The notes beneath the pieces were generated by a model. That model was not told where the DNA came from, searched no databases, and saw only the letters and a program-made list of their open reading frames with translations. A stretch of DNA of 64,000 nucleotides, taken from the NCBI GenBank assembly GCA_026874595.1, contig CM049316.1:72383176-72447175 (forward strand), in the 5' to 3' direction. The number at the start of each line of letters is the position of its first letter. Positions within the stretch are counted from its first letter, which is position 1. This stretch comes from Sipunculus nudus. Taxonomy: Eukaryota; Annelida; Sipuncula; Golfingiida; Sipunculidae. This document shows positions 37,757-50,189 of the stretch, one piece after another. A program made the translations under genes and the position numbers.

Positions 37757-38725
37757 TTAGCGAACCTGTGAGCTTATGCGTCAGCTGTCGTCCGTCGTCT
37801 GTATGTTAACCTATACTATCTTGAAAACGGCAAGAGTTAGCATCACGAAAATTTATGCAAAAAATTTGTCATCTTAAAAACTCTGTCGTATTTTGCTTAT
37901 TTTTTGGCTAACTGAGCTTTAAAAATCTTCTTCTCCGAAAATGTTCAGCTTAATTGTCCAATATTTTACAGAAATGATTTCTGGAACAATCTCTCTCAAG
38001 TTTGTTCGAATGGTTTTAAGTTTGGTGATTTTTGGCTGAGTTACAGGAAGTTGAACTTAGTCATCTGTCCATACAGCATTCTGAAATTACAGTCTCAGAA
38101 ATGGCTGGAGCTATCATCACCAAATTTTATGCTAATCTTGGTCACATGAGTCATTTAGGTATTGGTGGGGCCACCTGCAATGGCCTTTATTGTATGGGGG
38201 TCATCAGTGTCCATATCATACTGAGTGCTACAAAAAATTTCTTCTCTGAAACCATATGGCCAAATTGTTTAATATTGCACAGAAATGATCCTAGGGTAGT
38301 GCTTTCTGAAATTTGTTCAAATGGTCCCAGTTCAGTGACTTTTGGCTGAGTCATGGGAAGCTGAATTTAGTCATATGCCATAACAGCTACAAAGATCTTC
38401 TTCTCAAAAACCACTGGGCCAAATTCTTAAATGTCACAAATTAATTATCCTTAGTTATTGATAATTCAAGTTTGTTCAAATGGTTTTGGTTCAGTGATTT
38501 TTGGCTGAATTATGGGAAGCTTAACTTAGCCAATTTGCTGTATTTTCCTATACAAGTTATAAACCTGCAATACATTTTACGACTGACGCCTCTGAGGCCA
38601 ATTTGTTTAATATTTTACAAAAATAATCCCCTGAGTAATTCTTATAATAATTGTCTTTTAAGGTTCCAAAGAATGAATTTTGGCTGAATTATAAAGATTG
38701 AATTAAGTCATTTTACCATATATGT
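37757..38725 (+). repeat. Dispersed repeat with internal 'tttttggctga' units
   Basis: It begins 'gcgaacctgtgagcttatgc' followed by 'gtccgtcgtctgt', then has at least four imperfect units containing 'gttcaaatggt' and 'ttttggctga' near 38003, 38311, 38472 and 38664. A second copy of the leader and first unit lies at 39060-39370. These resemble dispersed noncoding repeats common in molluscs. Confidence 0.65.
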
Positions 38726-39059
38726 TAGCTTCTGCGAAGCAGGTACATCTAGCCTTGCACCAGTTTATCAGCATCTGTTACATCATGCCTCTAGACATTT
38801 AGATTTCAGCTTATCTATGGTTAATATTGACAAGAATGTTTTTTAAAAGCTTTTAAAAATTGTAGATGTATGATTTAGATATTCCTCATGGCAGGCAATG
38901 TTTACAATCACAGGTATACAGCTCTCTGTGGATATATAAAGACGGCTGTACTTGGATGATAAATAATTGTTATCCATACTCAACCTAATTCAACATTTTG
39001 CCATCAGTGAGATGTATCTGTATTATAATTTTGCATTCAGTATGCATCTGTAGTAAATT

Positions 39060-39440
39060 TTTAGGGTACCTGTGAGCTAATGCAATGGTGTCGCGGCGTC
39101 TGGGGTCATCTGTACGTTAACCCATACTATCTCCAAAACAACTGGAGCTAGCATCATGAAATTTAATGCAAAAAATAAGCCATCTGAAAAACTCTGCATT
39201 GTCTTAGATTTTATAGAGAAAAAGCTAAAAACCCTTTAAAAATCTTCTCCTCCGCTACGGTCAAGCCAGATTGTTCAATGTTTCACTGAAATAATCTTTT
39301 TTTACCATCTCTCAAGTTTGTTCAAAGGTTTACGTTTGATGAATTTTAGGGAAGTTACACGAATTTGAACTTAGTCATTTGGCCAAGTAAGCATACTGAC
39401 TTGGTAATCTCAGAAATGACAGAAGCTAGCATTACAAAAT
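39060..39440 (+). repeat. Second copy of the 37757 repeat leader
   Basis: It matches 37763-38130 in order: 'cctgtgagct(t/a)atgc', 'acgttaacccatactatct', 'agctagcatcatgaaa', 'ctctgc', 'caagtttgttc', 'gaacttagtcat'. It diverges in spacing by small indels. Confidence 0.75.
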
Positions 39441-39759
39441 ATATTGTGCAAATGTTGGTCACATGACTCATATTTGAAGTTGCAGATTTTGTGGTGCCAC
39501 TTATATTAATCTGTTTTTATGGGCAAAAACCAAATAATTTTAGCCTCTATCAACTTTAAATGTTTATTGGACCTTTAACAATGAAAGGACTGCATCTTTT
39601 ATTATTCTAGATATTTTGATAAAAAATTTATGAATATGTCAGCTTGAAAAAAAAGCATTTTAGCCAAAGTCTTGCAGTATGTGTAAACAGATTTACCAAC
39701 AGGCCAAGATTGTTTCTGTATTTTTAAATAGGTTTCAGATTTTGCAACACATCAAGAGT

Positions 39760-40165
39760 TCATTTAGTGCAGCCAGATCAAGGTCAAGAGTTCAATCAGT
39801 GCAGCCAAGCACAAGGCATGTAATCACCTCATGGGTGACATGTGAACACCTCATTGGCACCATGTGATCACCTCATGGGTAGCATGTGATCACCTCATGA
39901 GTATCATATGATCACCTCATGGGTGTCATGCTCCTCAGGGCTGCATGTGGAGCCAATCTGTGGGCTTATGCATTGGTGCGGCTACTATTGCAGAGTTGGC
40001 AACAGGCCAAAGGTCAGTCTGGATTTATTTATAGCTTTGGCAGACTGCCATCTGTATCAGGTTATGCAACAGGTCAAGAGTTCACTCAGTGCAGCAAGGT
40101 ACAGGTCAAAAGTTCACTCAGTCTAGCCAGGTGCAGGTCATGAGTTCACTCAGTGCAGTAGTCGG
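39760..40165 (+). repeat. Two adjacent short tandem repeats
   Basis: About 39818-39935 holds five units of 'atgtgatcacctcatgggt' type, with 24-26 bp spacing. About 40075-40160 holds three units of 'agttcactcagtgcagcc' plus 'aggt(a/g)caggtca', spaced about 31-32 bp. Related unit pieces are also seen at 39764-39800. Confidence 0.8.
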
Positions 40166-40279
40166 AGCCAGTAATTCGTCACAGTTCACTCGAAGGCAAC
40201 TTCCTATCTCACCTAAGCCTGGCCAGCCCCATGCATCAGACTCAGGGTAAGTTTGATGTATTGGCCTAATATTTTGACC

Positions 40280-40640
40280 TGTCTATGTGTCTTTGATGGC
40301 TTTCTCGTTCACAAGACATGTGTCGCCACCTACAATGACTTTTGCACAGTGTATATGCCTGCTTATTTCTACAGAGGAATTTGATATATCAGCCTGAATT
40401 TTGGCATATTTATACATATCAAAGAGCTTTGTCGTATGCAAGACTTGTGGTGCCACCTACAATCATTTTTGCACAGTGTGTGTCCCTGCTTATTTCTCAG
40501 GAAAGTTTTATATATCAGTCTGAAATTGGACATATGTATATATTTTTGACAGCTTTGTTGTATACAAGACTGGTGGTGCTAGCTACAATCATTTTTGTGT
40601 TGTGTGTACCCAAGCCAGAATTTCAGCAGTGATGTTTGTG
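40280..40640 (+). repeat. Three tandem ~126-bp units with a 'GCCACCTACAATC' core
   Basis: The cores begin at about 40325, 40452 and 40578 (the last reads gctagctacaatc). Each is followed by 'attttTg(c/t)(a/g)cagtgtgt', 'tgcttatttct' and 'atatatcag(c/t)ctgaa'. The open frame across it is a product of the repeat. Single related cores occur near 44141 and 48960. Confidence 0.75.
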
Positions 40641-41026
40641 TAATTGTTTCTTATTCAAAATGTTTAGTACTTGCATTGTTCATATACATGAAAAGTAATG
40701 GACCAGCATTGAAGCATTATACCTGGTGTATATCCCAATGCACAGGTTTGCATTAGGCCTGTAGGCCTTGTTTATCAAACTTGATTATACTTTTGCATAA
40801 TTTTGATTCGAGTGATTTAAACTCTTGAATGACGTATTGGTAAAACTACAAATTTGGCAATAAACAACCTGTGTCATCTCTGGATCTCAGAGGACGGACA
40901 TTGTATGTTTACGTTACTTTCAAGTCTCTAACACAGACACGGTGGCGCCACCTCAAATATATGGTGGGGTACCAGCCTACATGCAAATTCACACAAGTAA
41001 GCCGCTAAACTAGTGCCCACACTAAA

Positions 41027-41430
41027 TGTAATATGACAGGGCCAGGCTAAAGGGTGTCACCCTCAAACTAATAGAAGGGCTATTTAACATATGGCTTAAA
41101 TTTTTGGATTATATTGGATTTAAGCTTTTTAACCATGCAAAGATAATTTTTTTATCTGCAGAGAAAAAACATTGACACAAGATGCTGTGAGAGGTGTGCC
41201 TTTTCCACAGTTTGCTCCAGGAGGTGCTGCCATCTTCAGACTGAGGCAGAACTAGGCCCATAGTTCTCAAACGAGTCACATGAGGCGCCACTTTCTCCAC
41301 GAGGGTCTCTCAGACCAATGTGCCAGAACTGTCAAAATGTGGTCAGGTATGCATGCAATTCACCTTCATTTACAATGATAATATATAGTGAAAATAATGT
41401 GTCAGTCTGACCTGAACACACACTATGGGA
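41027..41430 (+). repeat. Composite of two modules each duplicated elsewhere
   Basis: 41027-41130 ('aatgtaatatgacaggg' to 'ttagctttttaac'-like) matches 43741-43860. 41131-41425 ('atgcaaagataatt' to 'gtcagtctgacctga') matches 46314-46590. Both matches are in the same orientation with scattered substitutions. Confidence 0.85.
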
Positions 41431-41639
41431 ATTTTTTCCATTGGACCTCCTGTCATTTCCATGGTGACGCAAGTACATGAATCAAGTAACTGCATGGAAA
41501 GAAACATCTATACTACTACTATAGTAAGAAAGTTTGTTCAGGGAGACATGGGCCATCTTGTGTAGTTCTGACTTTGGTAACAGGTTCAAACCTAATAAAA
41601 ACCATAGAAAATGGAAATATAATTGTAACAATGATTCGG

Positions 41640-42250
41640 ATTACATTTTTTATTCACATATATATATATATAAACATACACACCATCATTCATCTAAACA
41701 CATACATGCACATATCTCGATCACATTCTATCTCACTTTTTATCTCACACTCCAAATTGATATCTCTCCTCCCACTATCCTAGACTTATTCTCTCAGTCT
41801 CATTCACTATTTCTCCCTATTTCTCTCTCCTCCCCTCCCCTCCCCCTGCACTCTCTCTCACATACACAGTCTTGCAGGCTTACCTCCCCCCCCAGACACC
41901 ACACACCCACCCAAACACTGTTGACCCACTAGCACTTCCATTTTTTCTCATTTTTAATCTCACTGTGTAATCTCACTTTAGATCTCACATTTTTATCTAA
42001 CTTTTGATCTCACTTTTTTTTAAATCTCACTTTGACTGGTGCTTACATTTTCCCCTTACAGTTACATTACTAAGCTATCTCACATTCTATCTCACTCTTG
42101 TTATCTCACTTTTTTTCATTCTCACTTGTGTACTAACTTTTTCGTTCTCTTACATAGAGCACTCTGAAACTTACTCTCAGAGACAAACAGAAAAAGAAAA
42201 CATTCTATTAATTTATATTTTAATATCTTTAATTTTTTTTTCATTTTAAT
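41640..42250 (+). repeat. Pyrimidine-rich low-complexity tract with 'atctcactttt' words
   Basis: A short AT run (about 41658-41672), then dozens of degenerate atctcac(t/a)tt words, CT and C-rich runs. The 132-codon plus-strand frame here is low complexity and not regarded as a gene. Confidence 0.75.
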
Positions 42251-42399
42251 CTGCCAAAATTTTGTTCATTTTCAGTAAGCATATACATCTGGATCCACCA
42301 TGTTAGGTATATGTGGTCAGCCAGTGCAACTGATGTTTCTTGGTTCTAAGATATCATGATGGTTTTTATGTGTGTTTTTTTATAGAACAATCCACACAT

Positions 42400-42790
42400 T
42401 TGCTGTCTTTTTTTCAGCACCACAGCAGGCACTACAGTGTCAGTGTCCTCATACAGCTTGTATTTCTCACTTAGGAAGCACCACTTTGGGTACATCAGGA
42501 TCATCTCACCATCCCAGGCCATTCCACTTCCCACTGTCCTTGTCAAACAGCAACATGCCATCAAATGATGAATTACACTGCCTGGTTACAACTGTGTTCA
42601 TCTCAAGCAACTGGCCAAGGTAACTAATTAAGCCTGTGTCCAGCTTGTTCACACCCTTCATTGCTGCAGCCTGTTCAAATGCCTAGTTAGTACATGCCAG
42701 TGGTTGCAGTAGTCTCATATACTGCTGGAGACATCCATCCTCATCCAATATTTAGGCTTTGGCATCTGCAATATCATCAAGAGAGCATGC
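42400..42790 (-). pseudogene. Possible decayed coding fragment, unidentified
   Basis: On the minus strand one frame reads protein-like text from 42790 with stops at 42752-42754 and 42683-42685, then 58 open codons (42682-42509) containing LGQLLEMNTVV and FDGMLLFDKDSGKWNGLGW, then TGA at 42506-42508. Plausible continuation (DGEMILMYPKWCFLSEKY) is in the neighbouring frame from about the same point. The composition looks coding and the interruptions look like decay or unseen introns. I recognise no family. Confidence 0.3.
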
Positions 42791-43015
42791 TAAAGCATTT
42801 GGTATTTGTAAGGAAGTTCTTCTGATTCTTCTGATTCAGTTTAAATTCTTTCTCTGATGGCCTACCCTTTCTGAAACCAAATTTTGCTAATTTTAAACTT
42901 TTTTCTGGAACCAACTTTTCTCATTGGAATTTTGCTAATTCATAATTGGAGTGAACCTGTGCCATTAATCAACTGATCTGATCAATTCAAACTGTTTTAT
43001 ATTCCACAGGAAGAT

Positions 43016-43204
43016 AGAGTTCCACTGAGCACAGCCAGAGTTCCACTGACCACAGCCAGAGTTCCACTGACCACAGCCAGAGTTCCACTGACCACAGCCT
43101 GAGTTCCACTGACCACAGCCTAAGTTCCACTGACCACAGCCTGAGTTCCACTGACCACAGCCAGAGTTCCACTGACCACAGCCAGAGTTCCACTGACCAC
43201 AGCC
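43016..43204. repeat. 21-bp minisatellite, nine exact-length copies
   Basis: Units start every 21 bp from 43016 with 'gagttccactgaccacagcc' as the core and an a/t-type variation at the junction. Because 21 is a multiple of 3, all frames repeat. The minus strand reads a heptapeptide GCGQWNS nine times in an open frame (42965-43231), and another frame reads a LWSVEL(W/R) heptad. Confidence 0.97.
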
Positions 43205-43740
43205 TGAGGACTGATGCAGTGCCTCCAACATTCTTCCTCACTTTGCCAGCTCAGCCCAGCCAGGCCAACTTGTACAAAACCACAAAACCAGGCGGAGTTC
43301 AGCAGGTACATAACCATGACACAAGCTGGTATTTGTAAAGGGTGATTTTTAGACCCAAAATCAGGTGCGTTTCAGTCCACCTTGGTCAATAAAATGATTA
43401 TGCAGCTTCCAAAATGCCCATGCTGATTTAAGACATAGTTATAAAGTGTCTCTTGTAATATCTAATTGATTGTTTAAGAATCGGCTGACTACTTTAAGAT
43501 TTAGAATTTGTAGTTGGGGCTGTGATTCAGCATGAAAACAGGCTGCATTAACAGTCAGGCATGAGCTGGTGTAACAGCTGACAGTTTTAGGCATAGACCT
43601 ATTAAATTTCAGTATAGTATACAGAAATATATGTGTTTCACAAAAATTAACATGTCATGGGTCCAGGTTGGGGTTAATTTTATTGTAGGTATGAGCAACA
43701 ATAAGAGCACTTGGCAATTTTGTGTAGGGTCCACTGGACT

Positions 43741-44560
43741 AAATGTAATATGACAGGGCGGGCCGGGCTGAAGGGTGTCACCCTCAAATTAATAGAAGGA
43801 CCATTAATATGTGGCTTTGATCATTGGATAATATAGGATTTTAGCTTTTTAGCCCTCAGCCCTCTTTTGGGCTATTGTTATCACCCAAGCTGTCCGGTTG
43901 GTGTCTTTTAACTTTTACCTTCACCACAGGAATTTTATTTCTTCGGTGTAGATGGATATCCACAAAATCTTGGTCAAGTTCGAAGATGGGTGACCTGGAC
44001 CCATTTTTTTTACGTTTTAGAGCTGATTATGAAAAACACTTCTAAGCTTATTTCTCATTAAACGTTGGGTGGATTTTCACAAAAATTACTATGATTGTTG
44101 GAATTGATGGTCTGTACCTGCTGCACAAGTTCGGGGATGCCACCTACAATTTCTGATTTTTAATGAATTTTTAGCTCAGCTGACTATAAGTCATCTGAGC
44201 TATAGTCGTGGTCCATTGTCCGTCGTCTGTCCATCCGTCTGTCTGTCTGGATGTCCGTCCATAAGACTAGCACGTTTCGACACCATTGGACCTAGGAATC
44301 TGAAATTCGGCATACAGTTAGATGTCCCCAAAATCTCCTACCATGCCGAAAATTGGGTCAATAGGACTTCGTTCCTTCGAGATATTAAGGAAAAACCTCA
44401 ATTTTTTATTAGAAATCTATTTTCACACTTCAGGACTGCCTAATATTAAAACCACTCATCTGGTTTTCTTCATATTTACCATAAATATTCCTCCATATAG
44501 TTCCTATGTACATGCCAGATATTAAGTCAGTAATATAAAATTTTAAAAAGTTATGGGCCC
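43741..44560 (+). repeat. Mosaic of dispersed repeats
   Basis: 43741-43860 copies 41027-41130. 43911-44090 has 'cacaggaattttatttcttc' and 'caagttcgaagatgggtgac', matching 46003-46150. 44168-44500 begins 'tagctcagctgac' with a 'gtccgtcgtctgtccatccg' leader, then 'ggacctaggaatctgaaatt', a noncoding repeat type common in bivalves. Confidence 0.7.
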
Positions 44561-45880
44561 AAACATAATGGACTTTGTAAAAAAATCAGGAAGATATTTG
44601 GTCACTTAAAACAAAAAGTGTTAAAGGTAGGGACTTTTTTCCAGTAATACAACTTTAATTTATCAAAATTTAATTGTATACCAAAAATTAGATCAAAATC
44701 TGTTAAATTTTTTTAAATATTGGCAAAAATATAAAATTGGTACCTTAAATTTTGCCCAACTTTGGCCACGGCATGTTTTTTTCCTGTAAGTACTGTGGAT
44801 TTAGTTTTCACAGCATGTATACATAAGGATTTAATCTTTCAAAATCTGAAATTTCAAAGAAATTGATTGAAAAAGAATAGCTTTTATTCATGTTTTCATA
44901 CACCATGTCAAGTGTTGTTTACATCTAGCCCACCTAGTAGTACAGCCTTCACTTTGCATTATGTAACCCACCCCAGGCAGCTTGCCTTGGGTCAGCTTGG
45001 CCACTACCAGCAGGCTTCCCCTCTGCCCTGCATCCCCCCCTCCCCCGATGGGGCATAAACTAGATGAATGTTATTATTTTCTGTATTTGATTCATTCTTA
45101 TTCTAGGCTATGCTACATTTTAGATTTTGTATTGTACCACCAGGGTTACAATGATTAAAGTGTACATTTAATTGTGTCCACAAAGTGGTGTATTGCTATG
45201 AAAGTGTGGATGTTCATGAGATAAGTAATTCCTTACTTCAGAGGAGTAAAAACTTCACCAGGTGTGAAATTGACTATTAATTCCAGTAATAAATTAAAAC
45301 TGGGATAGTAATTAGCACAATGATATTGTTTGTCCCTCATTCAACCAACAGTATGTATACTTTATTTGAAAAGATGTTTTATTTTATCAAATTTACTGAA
45401 TCTTTTATTTTAATTTGGTGAATAAAATTAAGCATGTACCAGAAATTATGTCAATATTGTGTAATATGTAGACATAGTGGGCATCACAATAATGTACCTT
45501 GTCAAGACTAAAGAGATATTGTGTCATACAGTCACAAATTCATAAATCACTTCATCAGCATAGTTAATCATAACATCATATCTGTCAAATTGAAAGCTTT
45601 GCAGACAACCATACACTTTAGATCCTTCAACAAATAGCCTTCTCATCATTCTACTACTGCTTATTACTGCTGTCATTGCATTCATATATGCTCAAATATA
45701 TCACAATTTTCAACCCCTCCTAAATAAATAAAAAATAAACCACTATATTTGACCTTATTAATCCATCAGTCAGGTAATTTCATTTATCATTTACTCACAT
45801 ATTACATTACATTCCTTTATAATAGCCCAACATGTTCATGATATTCATAAGCTTTATCGACTCGATATGGTATCACAGTG
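44561..45880. other. Noncoding AT-rich sequence
   Basis: No gene recognised. It is probably the interior of the dispersed element whose left end is near 44168 and whose right end may be near 45940, where 'tcagctgagcgccg' mirrors the left 'agctcagctga'. Confidence 0.4.
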
Positions 45881-46590
45881 GAGAAACATTTAATAATCCA
45901 ATCATGATCAGCTGAGCGCCGTGACCCATGGGTCCCTTGTTTTATGAGATTTTTCAACTTTGGCCCTGTGAGTGGGATATCTCCTAAGGTATTCAGCACA
46001 GGAACTTCATTTCTTCAGTGGTGATGCATATTTACAAAATCTTAGTCAAGTTCAAAGATGGGTGACCTTGATCTACTTTTCAAAGTCACATAGCTTACAA
46101 TAGAAAAAAACATAGGAGCTTATTTCTCAGGAAGCATTTGGTGGATTGTTATGAATCATGGTACATACCTCTCTAGTTTAAATTTATAACTGAGACATGT
46201 ACAGATATACATCCATGTGAGAACAAATATTTAGTACTTGTTACTGTTACCACCTATAACACTGTTCTTTTGGCTGAGGGCTTTTGTAAGCTTCTGCTGA
46301 TATTCTAGTTAATCATGCAAAGATAATTCTTTTATCTGCAGAGAAAAAAAATTGACACAAGATGCTGTGAGAGGGGTGCCTTTTCCACAGTTCCAGGAGG
46401 TGCTGCCATCTTCAGACTGAGATAGAACTAGGCTCATAGTTCTCAAACGAATCACGAGGCGCCAGAGTTCAGATTGGTCTCTGAGATCGATGTGCCAGAA
46501 GTTAATATGTGGTTAGGTATGCATGCAATTCACCTTTATTTACAATAATAATATATAGTGAAAATAATGCGTCAGTCTGACCTGAAAGCA
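45881..46590 (+). repeat. Repeat end plus duplicated modules
   Basis: 45909-45940 ('cagctgagcgccgtgaccca' and 'tgggtcccttgtttt') matches the element end at 24470-24500. 46003-46150 matches 43940-44060. 46314-46590 matches 41131-41425. Confidence 0.75.
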
Positions 46591-49500
46591 ACTGTTCATT
46601 TGGGCTCTGACTATATTCTGAATATTACCCGGGAAGGAAGATGTTATCTGCACTGGATTTTAGCAGACATGTTCCTAGTACTGCAAATAACTTAAATAAA
46701 TTATCTTTTCTTAATAAATTGATGTGGTTTCTGTAAGAAAAAGTCAGCAGCCGCGGACCAGCAGCCATGATATGTATAAACAATAGCACGTGGGCTTTGT
46801 TATTGTGTACAAGCAGACAAGCATTGTCATAAGTCAGTGACTGTCTCTGCTCCAAATACTAATGCAGGTACTCACCAGAAGTCCAGAACAAGCTCTCCTT
46901 AAACTCCATTCACTTTGCACATACATTTAAACCAATTAATCCATAATGGCTTTTAAATATTAACCAAACTGATAAGCCCAGTTTTTATCAAGCTTTGTTA
47001 GAAATTACACCTTGATGAATCTGAATGATACTACACACTACACAGTCACATGAACCCTGCATGAAGCTGTGTTACTACATAGCTAAATAAAAATTCTGGG
47101 TCAGTTTATTGTCAGGCCAAGGACTGGAAACATGAACCACAAAGTGACATTGGATTACTTCAGTAATGTCCCATTTACTTAGGGTGACAGCTAGAGAGCA
47201 AAATTTGTTGAATAGATTTTACCAAGTTGGCTTTAAGTGAGGCTTAGCCTAATATTTTAAAGTATGTATGAAGGTGAAAACAAAACCTTGTTTAAAGTTA
47301 TTGTAACATATTCAAATCAATAAAACTCAAAATGCATTGGAAATTAAATATATGCATGACATACACATTAACCACAGAACTTTTTTCATGCTACCTTTGA
47401 TATATCTGCCTTCCAGCTTGTATACCTCTTTCAGTCCAACCATTAATTTTAGACTTAGTTTTTTGCTCTTACACAAAATAAATTTAATACAACACTTTCT
47501 GTGTATAAATTTAATTGATGAAAAATCACTCTTATCAATGCTGGGTAGCACTTGTCCACACTTGCTGCGGCAGCCCTTGGGGTACATATATATATGTAGT
47601 TCAAATTCACTGGTGGTAGTAACATAACACCCTCTTTTGGTCCTCCCATCAAGTGATTTTATGTTTTAGTTAATCCAATGAGGCCTCTGAACATGCTGGA
47701 TCTGTTGAATGTTACTCTTACTTGAGCTCCTTGGCACAGATCTTCATAAGTTTTTAAGAGCTTAAGCTCTAGTCCCATACAGGTGCTGGATCAACACAGA
47801 TCACATCCATCACGATCTGGCATGTGAACTGTGTAGCCACTGTGATGGTCTGCAGTGATCCCTGTTGGTCCTGGAACGTCTGGGAAGGTCCTTGGGGCTC
47901 TAGGAGGCCAACCTGGCAGTTTTGGGAAGTTCAAAACTGCTGTGTAGTCCTTGACGGTCCAGGGAGATTGCGACATCCGGGGTGGTCTGTGTAGCCACCT
48001 TGCAGGGTCCTGGGACAGCCGTAGCTCCACCTTGTTTGTCCGTTTCCTTGCCATGTTGGTCCGTCGCTCTGTGGTGACTGTCTGGTCCTTGGTCATCCGT
48101 GTTTGCCTGGGTTCATACGTGTAGCTGCCATGTTGTTAGAAGATCATTGATGCTCAAAAACCAAAATGAGCACAGATCTTGATCTTGGTCCGGCAGGATC
48201 TGGTACTTTCCAGGACTGCCATATTCATCTGTGCTTATATGGGACTGGGGCTTAACAAAGCACTGTCTTTTCCTAATTTTGCAAAAAAGGCTGCTTTTCC
48301 CTCCAAAATCAGTTTACTAATCACAGCAGGGTAAGACAGGAACTAGTAGAGCAAATAAAACTGTAAAAGACTGTGGCTATCAGCAACCTTCCCGCGAACT
48401 TCCTGCGCACAGCATTCAGTTTACTATATAGGACTGCAGCTAGTAGCAATCCTCCCGCAACATTCCTGCCAAAGCATTCAGTCAAATCTATAGGACTGCG
48501 GCTAGCCAAAACCTTCCATTACACAATTCGGATTGCTGTACAATTCCTGCAGCCTTTGGCAGGCAGCGGGAAGCATGCTGCTAGCTGCAGCCTTCCTACA
48601 CACTCTTCTTGCTGCCTATTTTGGTTTCTGGAAGGTTGCAGCAAAGCAGCAGCAAACTTTTCATTTTGCTAAGGGAGTTGTTCAGTTGGAAATCATGACC
48701 TTTGATTGACTGTTGACACAACACACAAAGATTTCTTTGATCATTTGTTTGATTGTGTCCACGGAATTACGTTTTGCTGTAACTAAGTTTTCAGTCAAGG
48801 TTTAATAGGTTTGAAATTGTGCATGTTTTTAGTTTTGGATAGCTTTGTCATTATTATATGATGTCTTATAATCCTTTTTGAGCAATTGCCATCTCTTGGA
48901 TGCAGTTTAATATATCAGCCTAAAAAGTTTGCACATCCATAAATGTTGAATAACTTGAGGTGCCAGCTACAGTCATGTTTATGTACAATAGAGCGCTGTA
49001 TTTCCAAATGTAGAATTTCCGAAAATTTGTTTTTCCTAAATTTAAAATGGGAACCAAAATTTTATTAATATTTCAGAAATATAAATCAAGCATGTAAACA
49101 CCTTAAATGAATTTTTGTAATAACGAGTCACAGAGGCCTGCAATCAGGTGGTTAAGCCGAGTGGTGACCCTAATTAATTAGTTCTGGGCTGATGCTGTCA
49201 TCGGGCAGAAGTGTGATAACTACAGCTAGTCGCACAAGCCAGGCTCTGTAAGGCCTAGTAAGCGGCTGAGCAGTTTATCCAAGGGAACTTGTGTAATATC
49301 AACCATGTCTCGTTTTTACTCAAGCAAGCATAGTTCTTCAGCTTGGGCTGGGATATCAGGCCAGACAACTTGGCAGTTTACTAGCAAGAGGAATTGGTGA
49401 GGTATCATTCATAAATCGCTTGTGCTCAAGTAGGTTTAGATGTGAGGCCGGCCTGGCCATACAATTCATCCCGAGAGAGCAATTGTGTCACTTATTTAAA

Positions 49501-49885
49501 TTTGCCATTATTCAGCTTATTTACTGTCAGGAAGATAGGTTTCTTGTTCAAGCCATTGGTCTGCTGTGTTATTATGCAATCATCATAGAAGGAACTATAC
49601 TATTAGTGGTCCAGCAAAAGCAAATATTTTCCCCTGTAATCCTTTATATATGCTAACTCAAGCACATTCAAAATGGGAATCTAGAATGCCATCATATGGC
49701 TAGATTCTTTCAGGTTAAACATTGCACATTTATTTTTATGCTTCATTTATTAATAATAACCTCTTAGCAAGAACTGTTAAAAGTTTGGTAAGGATACAAG
49801 CGCTGATAAAGATTTTTTTTTTTTTGCAATTTAAATATAAATATTGTGTCAGAATTCTTCAAAAAATATAGAATGTATGTAAACA
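46591..49885. other. Noncoding; weak tandem structure at 48365-48520
   Basis: No gene supported. 'ggact(g)c(a/g)gctag' or 'gactgtggctat', 'c(t/c)tcccgc' and 'cattcagt' recur at about 62-bp spacing (48370, 48432, 48494), an imperfect three-unit repeat. A 101-codon minus-strand frame (47791-48096) lies over repeated 'ggtcc(t/a)tgg' words and has no family resemblance. Confidence 0.45.
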
Positions 49886-50189
49886 GGAAAGGGTTTTTTT
49901 AGGTCAGCTGACTGAACGTCAACTGAGGTATAGGGTTTTTTTTAAGGTCAGCTGACTGAAGGTCAACTGAGGTATAGGAATGGTGCTTTGTCTGTCGTCC
50001 GTCTGACCGTCCGAGCCTCCATTAGCCAGGCACAAATTGTTATCCCTGGATCTAGAAACTTCTGAGTGAATATCCAGAGAGGTAAAAAAAAATCTCCTTT
50101 GAAACCTGAAATATGGTCATTGCAACCTGTATTCTCACAGCTATGGAGCATGTAAGATCAGGTGTTTCAGCTCGGCTGACTGAAAGTTT
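49886..50189 (+). repeat. Dispersed repeat with duplicated leader, abutting the satellite
   Basis: 'ggtcagctgactgaa(c/g)gtcaactgaggtatagg' is present twice in tandem (about 49902 and 49947). It is followed by 'gtctgtcgtccgtctgaccg', 'ggatctagaaacttctga', and finally 'cagctcggctgactgaaag' directly before the first satellite monomer. Confidence 0.7.

Noticed and set aside
40342-40632. 96-codon plus-strand open frame
   Set aside because: Explained by the ~126-bp triplicate, whose unit length is divisible by three.
41534-41932. 132-codon plus-strand open frame
   Set aside because: Its second half is a low-complexity H/S/L/P run from the pyrimidine-rich 'atctcactt' tract.
47791-48096. 101-codon minus-strand open frame
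   Set aside because: It overlies repeated ggtccttgg-like words in a GC-richer patch, and no domain is recognised.
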